From NCBI RefSeq assembly GCF_031177825.1, contig NZ_JAPSKE010000008.1:62001-126000 (forward strand): 64,000 nucleotides of DNA, in the 5' to 3' direction. This document shows, piece after piece, positions 58,975 through 64,000 of the stretch (position 1 is the first letter of the stretch; the number at the start of each line of letters is the position of its first letter). Both the position numbers and the translations under genes were made by a program. This DNA comes from Paenibacillus sp. (GTDB lineage: Bacteria > Bacillota > Bacilli > Paenibacillales > YIM-B00363). The notes below the pieces were generated by a model that worked only from the letters and a program-made list of their open reading frames with translations, was not told the origin of the DNA and searched no databases.

Positions 58975-59340
58975 CGAGGCTGGGAACGGCCTGGTCAAGC
59001 TGTGAACATGGACTCGAGCGCCGAAATGGTTTCAAAATTTGAGCAGTTTGCGGGAAAGGGATCAAATTTTGAGCAGTTGAGCGGGGCCGAGCCTCAGTGT
59101 CGGCGAACGACGGGGCATGAACAAGCTGGAACATGGGCTCGAGCGCCGAAATGGTGTCATAATTTGAGCAGTTCGCGAGAAAGGGATCAAATTTTGAGCA
59201 GTTGTGCGGGGCCGAGGCTCAGTGTCGGCGAACGACGGGGCATGGAAAAGCTGGAACATGGGCCCGAGCGCCAAAATGGTGTCAAAATTTGAGCAGTTCG
59301 CGAGAAAGGGGTCAAATTTTAAGCAGTTGAGCGAAACTGA
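58975..59340. repeat. Tandem 125-bp repeats, about 2.7-3 copies
   Basis: Unit starts (GAACATGG) at 59004, 59129 and 59254, an exact 125-bp period, with a partial unit before. Each unit holds two copies of a motif TCAAAATTTGAGCAGTT / TCAAATTTTGAGCAGTT, giving six in total, plus GTGTCGGCGAACGACGGGGC. Because 125 is not a multiple of 3, no reading frame stays in register, so the open frames over it on both strands are not genes. Confidence 0.9.
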
Positions 59341-59422
59341 GGCGCATTGACGGCAATCGGGACGAGGGACGCGGCTAAGGTGGCGCATATTTTCGACCCA
59401 AAGCCCGATTTGCCGGGACGAA

Positions 59423-59452
59423 TTGACTTTTCGCGCGGCGAGGCGCTATAAT
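59423..59452 (+). promoter_or_regulatory. SigA promoter of alaS
   Basis: TTGACT (59423-59428), 18-bp spacer, TATAAT (59447-59452). Leader start near 59459. Confidence 0.85.
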
Positions 59453-59458
59453 TTATCC

Positions 59459-59765
59459 AACATATGTCGAAAACGACGATGAAATCGAGTACGCCGCCTC
59501 GCCGCGGATCAGAGAACAGGCTTCGAACGCGGATATCCGCCGCGCTTCGGCTGAGAGAGCCTGCCGGACAGGGCGAACGGCCGAACGCTAATTTCGGAGC
59601 GCGAACGAACTTCGCCGGTCGAGAGCCGTTATCTTCTCATGCGAGGGTTTCCCGCGCAAGCGCGCCAGCGGCCACACGGCCGGATGCGAGCGGAACGGGA
59701 TCAACCAGGGTGGTACCGCGATAACGAACATTATCGTCCCTGAATTCAGGGGCGATTTTTTGTTG
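59459..59765 (+). promoter_or_regulatory. T-box leader of alaS
   Basis: T-box riboswitch. AACCAGGGTGGTACCGCG (59703-59720) is the T-box sequence; AGAGAG-type motif near 59553-59558. A terminator hairpin (ATCGTCCCTGAATTCAGGGGCGAT, 59733-59756 in two arms) ends in T6. GCT at 59587-59589 within GAACGCTA is a candidate alanine specifier (inference). Uncharged alanyl-tRNA should stabilise the antiterminator and switch on alaS. Confidence 0.93.
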
Positions 59766-59796
59766 CATTCACATTCTATCGGAGGGCGTGTATGTC

Positions 59797-62430
59797 ATGA
59801 AAGCAAGCGAAATTCGAAGCAAGTGGCTGCAATTTTTCGAGAGCAAAGGGCATAAGGTCGAGCCGAGCGCGCCGCTCGTGCCGCATAACGATCCGACGCT
59901 GCTGTGGATCAACGCGGGCATGGCGCCGCTTAAGGCTTACTTCGACGGCCGCGTCGTGCCGGAAAACCCGCGCATCGCGAACGCGCAGAAGTGCATCCGC
60001 ACGAACGACATCGAGAACGTCGGCAAGACGCGCCGTCATCACACGTTCTTCGAGATGCTCGGCAACTTCTCGATCGGCGACTACTTTAAAGAAGAGACGA
60101 TTACGTGGGCGTGGGAATTCCTCACGTCGCCCGAGTGGATCGGCTTCGACAAGGATCGCCTCTCGGTCACCATCCATCCCGAGGACGACGAAGCGTTCCG
60201 AATCTGGAACGAGAAGATGGGCATCCCGGCCGAGCGCATCTACAAGCTCGAAGACAACTTCTGGGACATCGGCGAAGGCCCTTGCGGTCCTTGCACCGAG
60301 ATTTTCTACGACCGCGGCGAGAAATACGGCGACCTGTCCGATCCGGAATGCGTGCCCGGCGGGGAAAACGAGCGCTTCCTCGAAGTATGGAACCTCGTCT
60401 TCTCGCAGTTCAACCATAACAAGGACGGCTCCTACACGCCGCTCCCGAACAAAAACATCGATACCGGCGCGGGCCTCGAGCGGTTCGCCTCCATTCTCCA
60501 AGACGTCGACTCGAACTTCGACACGGACCTGTTCCGTCCGATCATCGACGCGACGTGCGAGATCGCCGGCGTCCGATACGGCGTCAACACCGACGTCGAC
60601 GTCGCGCTGAAGGTCGTCGCGGACCATATCCGCACGGTCGTATTCTCCGTCGGCGACGGCGTCCTGCCGGGCAACGAAGGCCGGGGCTACGTCATTCGCC
60701 GCTTGCTCCGCCGCGCGGTCCGCTACGGCAAAGCGACGCTTGGCGTCGAGAAGCCGTTCATGTACCGCCTCACGAAAATCGTCGGCGACGTAATGGGCAT
60801 GTATTACACGGAAGTCGTCGAGAAGCGCGAGTTTATCGAAAAGGTCATCCGCATGGAAGAAGAACGGTTCCATGAGACGCTGACGGAAGGCCTCGCGATC
60901 CTGACGACGTTGGTCGAATCGGCGAAGGGCGCCGGCCGCAAGACGCTCGACGGCGCGGAAGCGTTCAAGCTGTACGACACGTACGGCTTCCCGTTCGACC
61001 TGACCGAAGACTTCGCCGCGGAGCAAGGGCTCGGCGTCGACCGCGAAGGCTTCGACCGGGCGATGGACGAACAGCGCCAGCGCGCGCGGGCGGCTCGCCA
61101 AGAGACCGGCAGCATGAAGGTGCAGGGCGGCGCGCTCGCCGACTTCACGGTTAAAAGCGAGTTTGTTGGATATACTGACTTGGTAACGTCTGCTAAAGTG
61201 ATCGGAATCGTCCAGGGCGACGAGCTGGTCGAGATGGCCGGCGCCGGCGAGACAGTCGCCGTCTTGCTCGACCGGACGCCGTTCTACGCGGAAAGCGGCG
61301 GTCAGGTGGCCGACAAGGGCACGCTGACCGGCAAGGACGTCGCCGTGCAAGTGGAGGAAGTGTCCAAGGCGCCGCACGGGCAACACGTCCACTACGCGAC
61401 GATCGAACGGGGCGTCCTCCGCGTCGGCGACGAGCTGCAAGCGGCCGTCGCGAGCTCGGACCGGGAAGATACGATCAAAAATCATACCGCGACGCACCTG
61501 CTGCATAAGGCGCTTAAGGAAGTGCTCGGCGAACACGTCAATCAGGCCGGCTCGCTCGTGCAGCCGGACCGGCTCCGGTTCGACTTCTCGCACATCGCGG
61601 CGGTCACGGCGGAAGAGCTGGCCGTCATCGAGCGCAAGGTGAACGAGCAGATTTGGAAGGGCACGGCGCTCGTCATCGAGCAGAAGCCGATCGCGATCGC
61701 TAAGGCGATGGGCGCCATGGCGCTGTTCGGCGAGAAGTACGGCGACGTCGTTCGCGTCGTGCAAGTCGGCGATTACAGCATCGAGCTGTGCGGCGGCTGC
61801 CACGTCGAGAGCACGTCGCAGATCGGGCTGTTTAAGATCGTCAGCGAGAGCGGCATCGGCTCCGGCATCCGCCGGATCGAAGCGGTGACCGGCAAGGGCG
61901 CGTACTTGTACCTCGACAGCCAGCTTCAGCTGCTGCGGGACGGCGCGGCGCTCGTGAAGGCGAGCCCGGCCGAGCTGCCGAAGCGCATCGAGGCGCTGCA
62001 AGGCCAGCTCCGCGACGCGCAGAAGGAAATCGACGCGCTTCGCGGCAAGATCGGGTCCCTCGAGGCGGGCAGCCTCGAGAGCCAAGTGCGCCGCGTCGGC
62101 GACGTGCCTCTGCTCGCGGCCGCGGTGAACGGCGCGGACATGGATACGCTGCGCGGCATCGCGGACACGATGAAGGCGAAGCTCGGCTCCGTCGTCATCC
62201 TGCTCGGCGCCGCGAACGACGGCAAGGTGAACTTGGTCGCGGCCGTCACTCCCGATCTTGTGAAACGGGGCTTCTCGGCAGGCGCGATTGTGAAAGAAGC
62301 GGCCGCGATTTGCGGCGGCGGCGGCGGCGGCCGTCCCGACATGGCGCAAGCCGGCGGGAAGGACGCGTCCAAGCTGCCGGAGGCGCTCAAGTCGGCGGAG
62401 GACCTGCTGGCAAAACAATTGCAATCGTAA
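59797..62430 (+). CDS. alaS: Alanyl-tRNA synthetase
   Basis: 877 residues from ATG 59797, 10 nt after GGAGGG (GTG 59788 is too close). Class II core ([57 protein letters not shown]), editing domain with zinc ligands [12 protein letters not shown] (about 566-577) and CGGCHVEST (about 664-672), and a C-Ala oligomerisation domain ending [17 protein letters not shown]. Regulated by the T-box upstream. Full length. Confidence 0.98.
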   Translation: MKASEIRSKWLQFFESKGHKVEPSAPLVPHNDPTLLWINAGMAPLKAYFDGRVVPENPRIANAQKCIRTNDIENVGKTRRHHTFFEMLGNFSIGDYFKEETITWAWEFLTSPEWIGFDKDRLSVTIHPEDDEAFRIWNEKMGIPAERIYKLEDNFWDIGEGPCGPCTEIFYDRGEKYGDLSDPECVPGGENERFLEVWNLVFSQFNHNKDGSYTPLPNKNIDTGAGLERFASILQDVDSNFDTDLFRPIIDATCEIAGVRYGVNTDVDVALKVVADHIRTVVFSVGDGVLPGNEGRGYVIRRLLRRAVRYGKATLGVEKPFMYRLTKIVGDVMGMYYTEVVEKREFIEKVIRMEEERFHETLTEGLAILTTLVESAKGAGRKTLDGAEAFKLYDTYGFPFDLTEDFAAEQGLGVDREGFDRAMDEQRQRARAARQETGSMKVQGGALADFTVKSEFVGYTDLVTSAKVIGIVQGDELVEMAGAGETVAVLLDRTPFYAESGGQVADKGTLTGKDVAVQVEEVSKAPHGQHVHYATIERGVLRVGDELQAAVASSDREDTIKNHTATHLLHKALKEVLGEHVNQAGSLVQPDRLRFDFSHIAAVTAEELAVIERKVNEQIWKGTALVIEQKPIAIAKAMGAMALFGEKYGDVVRVVQVGDYSIELCGGCHVESTSQIGLFKIVSESGIGSGIRRIEAVTGKGAYLYLDSQLQLLRDGAALVKASPAELPKRIEALQGQLRDAQKEIDALRGKIGSLEAGSLESQVRRVGDVPLLAAAVNGADMDTLRGIADTMKAKLGSVVILLGAANDGKVNLVAAVTPDLVKRGFSAGAIVKEAAAICGGGGGGRPDMAQAGGKDASKLPEALKSAEDLLAKQLQS

Positions 62431-62505
62431 GGCTTGTCGAAAAAGGATTTCCGCTTCGCGCACAGAATATAATAAACAATTCCAATTGCAAACGGGGGTG
62501 CCGGT

Positions 62506-62766
62506 ATGAATTCCATGGACAAAACGATGAAGTACGAACGCCAGCCCGACGCGCAAGAGGCGTCTGCCCAAGAAGTGCTGCTCGCCGTCTACGACGCGCT
62601 GCAAGAGAAAGGGTACAACCCGATCAACCAAATCGTTGGATATTTATTATCCGGCGACCCGGCGTATATACCGCGTCACGACAACGCCCGGAGCTTGATC
62701 CGCAAGCGGGAACGCGACGAACTCATCGAAGAGCTCGTTCGGTTTTACGTCGGCCATCACCGCTGA
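62506..62766 (+). CDS. IreB family regulatory phosphoprotein (UPF0297, YrzL)
   Basis: 86 residues. [64 protein letters not shown] is the complete family signature. IreB is a target of the PASTA kinase IreK in Enterococcus, where it affects cephalosporin resistance. GGGGGTG precedes ATG 62506. Overlaps the ruvX start by one base (TGATG), in the conserved alaS-yrzL-yrrK order. Confidence 0.95.
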   Translation: MNSMDKTMKYERQPDAQEASAQEVLLAVYDALQEKGYNPINQIVGYLLSGDPAYIPRHDNARSLIRKRERDELIEELVRFYVGHHR

Positions 62767-63179
62767 TGCGCATCATGGGCATCGATTACGGCGACCGCCA
62801 GATCGGCGTCGCCGTCAGCGACGAACTGTTCCTCACGGCGCAAGGAGTGACCACGCTCCGCAACTCCGGCGACGAACGGGTGCTGAACGACATCGCGAAG
62901 CTGGCGAAGGAGTACGGCGTGACCGAGCTGGTCGTCGGGCTGCCGAAGAACATGAACGGCACGATCGGTCCGCGAGGCGAGCTCGCCGAAGCGTTCGCGC
63001 GCGTCCTTGGCGAGACGGCCGGCTTGCCCGTTACGATGTGGGACGAACGGCTGACGACGATGTCCGCGCAGCGGACCTTGATCGAAGCGGACGTCAGCCG
63101 GAAGAAGCGCAAGGAAGTCATCGATAAGATGGCGGCGGCGCTCATTTTGCAAAATTACATGGATTCCCGGAGACGCTAA
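62766..63179 (+). CDS. ruvX: Holliday junction resolvase-like RuvX (YqgF)
   Basis: 137 residues. [20 protein letters not shown] is the RNase H-like start with the conserved Asp; VVGLPKNMNGTIGPRGE and MWDERLTTMSAQRTLIEA follow. YqgF proteins act in 16S rRNA 5'-end processing, with a resolvase-like fold. The open frame continues upstream into alaS DNA, but ATG 62766 matches the family start and overlaps the ireB-like stop. Confidence 0.96.
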   Translation: MRIMGIDYGDRQIGVAVSDELFLTAQGVTTLRNSGDERVLNDIAKLAKEYGVTELVVGLPKNMNGTIGPRGELAEAFARVLGETAGLPVTMWDERLTTMSAQRTLIEADVSRKKRKEVIDKMAAALILQNYMDSRRR

Positions 63180-63224
63180 CGAGGCGAGCATGGATCCGAC
63201 AAAAACGCTGAAGAGGTGACTGGA

Positions 63225-63539
63225 ATGGCAGATCTTAAGCACGAGCATGACGACGCGGAAGCGCTAGAGCCGGAAATCATTTATATTCCGGACGAAGAAG
63301 GCAACGAGGAAGAATTCGAAGTCATTATGAAGTTCGAGGTCGACGGCTCGGATCACAAGTACATGATGGTCGTTCCGCTCGAAGGCGGCGAAGAGGACAC
63401 CGACGAAGTGTACGCGTTCCGCTACGAAGAAGAAGGCGACGAGCTGAAGCTGTACACGATCGACGACGAAGAAGAATGGAACTTGGTCGAAGAGACGTTC
63501 AATACGCTGCTTGAGGAAATGGAAGGCGCAGAATCCTAG
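63225..63539 (+). CDS. DUF1292 protein (YrzB-like), first copy
   Basis: 104 residues from ATG 63225, with AGAGGTGA 6-7 nt upstream (GTG 63216 less likely). Very acidic; DUF1292 core EEFEVIMKFEVDGSDHKYMMVVPL and EVYAFRYEEEGDELKLYTIDDEEEWNLVEETFNTLLEE. YrzB-family function unknown. It lies between ruvX and mltG as in B. subtilis. Confidence 0.92.
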   Translation: MADLKHEHDDAEALEPEIIYIPDEEGNEEEFEVIMKFEVDGSDHKYMMVVPLEGGEEDTDEVYAFRYEEEGDELKLYTIDDEEEWNLVEETFNTLLEEMEGAES

Positions 63540-63548
63540 GAGGCAACC

Positions 63549-63872
63549 ATGTCCGAATATAAGCTAGACAACGTCGTTCGCGCGAATCGGCTGCGGGAGA
63601 CGTACGGCGACGACATCGTCCTGTTCGAGGACGACGACGCGGAAGGCGAGCGAGTGCATAAGATCGTGTTAGAATTCGATCTCGGCGATCGCTCTTACGT
63701 CGTGCTTCGTCCCGAGGACGCCGCCGACGACGCGGACGACGAGACGTCGGTCTTCCGGGTGACGCCGGCGGGCGAAGGCGAGTTCGAGATCGAGACGATC
63801 GAGGACGACGAGGAATGGGAGAACGTCTCCGAGCTCGTCGACGAGATGACGATTTCGTTTTCCAAAGAATAG
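63549..63872 (+). CDS. DUF1292 protein, second copy
   Basis: 107 residues, also acidic, with the same core architecture (HKIVLEFDLGDRSYVVLRP, SVFRVTPAGEGEFEIETIEDDEEWENVSELVDEM) but low identity to the first copy. AGGAGGC precedes ATG 63549, 9 nt after the first copy. A tandem paralogue pair; it may have a distinct partner or be a diverged duplicate. Confidence 0.85.
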   Translation: MSEYKLDNVVRANRLRETYGDDIVLFEDDDAEGERVHKIVLEFDLGDRSYVVLRPEDAADDADDETSVFRVTPAGEGEFEIETIEDDEEWENVSELVDEMTISFSKE

Positions 63873-63885
63873 ATCGGAAGGAAGA

Positions 63886-63912
63886 TGAGCGGCGAATCCG
63901 TCGCTCTTTTTC
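63886..63912 (+). terminator. Terminator before mltG
   Basis: GAGCGGCG / CGTCGCTC stem (one G-T pair) around AATC, then TTTTTCC. Confidence 0.8.
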
Positions 63913-63940
63913 CTGTTTTCAGGGGGGACTATAGAAACGT

Positions 63941-64000
63941 ATGTGGAAGCTACTTAAGGTCTTGCTGCTCCTCGTCGTGATCGCGGTCGGGGCGGCGGCG
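63941..64000 (+). CDS. mltG: Start of endolytic transglycosylase MltG (runs off right edge)
   Basis: Only the first 20 residues are in the window: MWKLLKVLLLLVVIAVGAAA, a basic start and a membrane helix. AGGGGGG lies about 14 nt upstream. The call rests on position: after alaS-ireB-ruvX-DUF1292 comes mltG (yrrL) in Bacillota. The catalytic YceG domain is outside the window. Confidence 0.6.
   Translation, partial: MWKLLKVLLLLVVIAVGAAA

Noticed and set aside
58966..59292. Open frames of about 108 aa over the tandem repeats, both strands
   Set aside because: The 125-bp period shifts frame between units, so the repeated DNA would encode three different peptides; no ribosome binding site or conserved product.
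58975..59340. CRISPR array
   Set aside because: Repeats are 125 bp in direct tandem without unique spacers, and no cas genes are present.
59776..62631. 951-aa minus-strand open frame opposite alaS
   Set aside because: Shadow frame of a GC-rich gene; His/Arg/Asp/Val composition typical of antisense frames, and alaS is unambiguous.

Overview
The window is a GC-rich chromosomal segment from an endospore-forming Bacillota, most likely a member of the Paenibacillaceae (Paenibacillus/Cohnella type). The evidence is a gene order close to the Bacillus subtilis spo0B-obg-pheB-pheA-safA-bofC-ruvAB-queA-tgt-yajC-yrbG-spoVB-comN-secDF-recJ-apt-relA-dtd-hisS-aspS-yrvM-rarA-cymR-iscS-mnmA-alaS-yrzL-yrrK-yrzB-yrrL block, together with Shine-Dalgarno-rich starts, many GTG/TTG start codons, sporulation genes (spo0B, safA-like, bofC, spoIID/lytB-like, spoVB) and two T-box leaders. 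Unlike B. subtilis, it carries ruvC beside ruvAB.

Layout. 1-2.7 kb: end of prp, rpmA (L27), spo0B and obg. 2.8-8.5 kb: amino-acid genes pheB, hom, thrC, thrB, pheA and ilvE. 8.6-14.7 kb: a small lipoprotein on the minus strand, then a complete mrpABCDEFG antiporter operon. 14.9-23.8 kb: safA-like LysM protein, bofC, ruvCAB, a SpoIID/LytB protein, queA, tgt and yajC. 23.8-33.3 kb: membrane proteins, spoVB, comN, secDF, a CDF transporter, recJ and apt. 33.3-37.5 kb: uracil permease, relA and dtd. 37.5-39.4 kb: an accessory island with a degenerate IS1595-like transposase gene, three copies of a 31-bp repeat and strand-asymmetric noncoding flanks. 39.4-50.9 kb: hemZ, a secreted FAD oxidoreductase, T-box-hisS, aspS, tcdA, a DUF2642 protein, a copper-amine-oxidase-N stalk protein, rarA and a short L25. 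50.9-52.3 kb: remnants of two RCC1-repeat genes joined head to head. 52.4-57.9 kb: alkA-mnmA (minus strand) divergent from cymR-iscS, then a small zinc-ribbon protein and an AI-2E family transporter. 57.9-59.8 kb: a near-consensus Fur box, a short promoter-terminator unit, a DUF559-like nuclease fused to a winged helix, 125-bp tandem repeats and the alaS T-box. 59.8-64 kb: alaS, ireB, ruvX, two DUF1292 genes and the start of mltG.

Functional themes are translation (L27, L25, HisRS, AspRS, AlaRS, Dtd, Tgt/QueA/MnmA/TcdA), recombination and repair (RuvABC, RuvX, RecJ, RarA, AlkA), protein export (YajC, SecDF), stringent response (Rel), cysteine/sulfur metabolism (CymR, IscS, MnmA) and sporulation.

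Most of the window is conserved backbone. The most unusual parts are the 37.5-39.3 kb repeat/transposase island, the RCC1 inversion scar at about 51.99 kb, and the 58.1-59.35 kb stretch with the Fur box, nuclease-wHTH gene and tandem repeats. No tRNA, rRNA or CRISPR array was seen. All functional calls come from reading the translated sequences; no database search was run.
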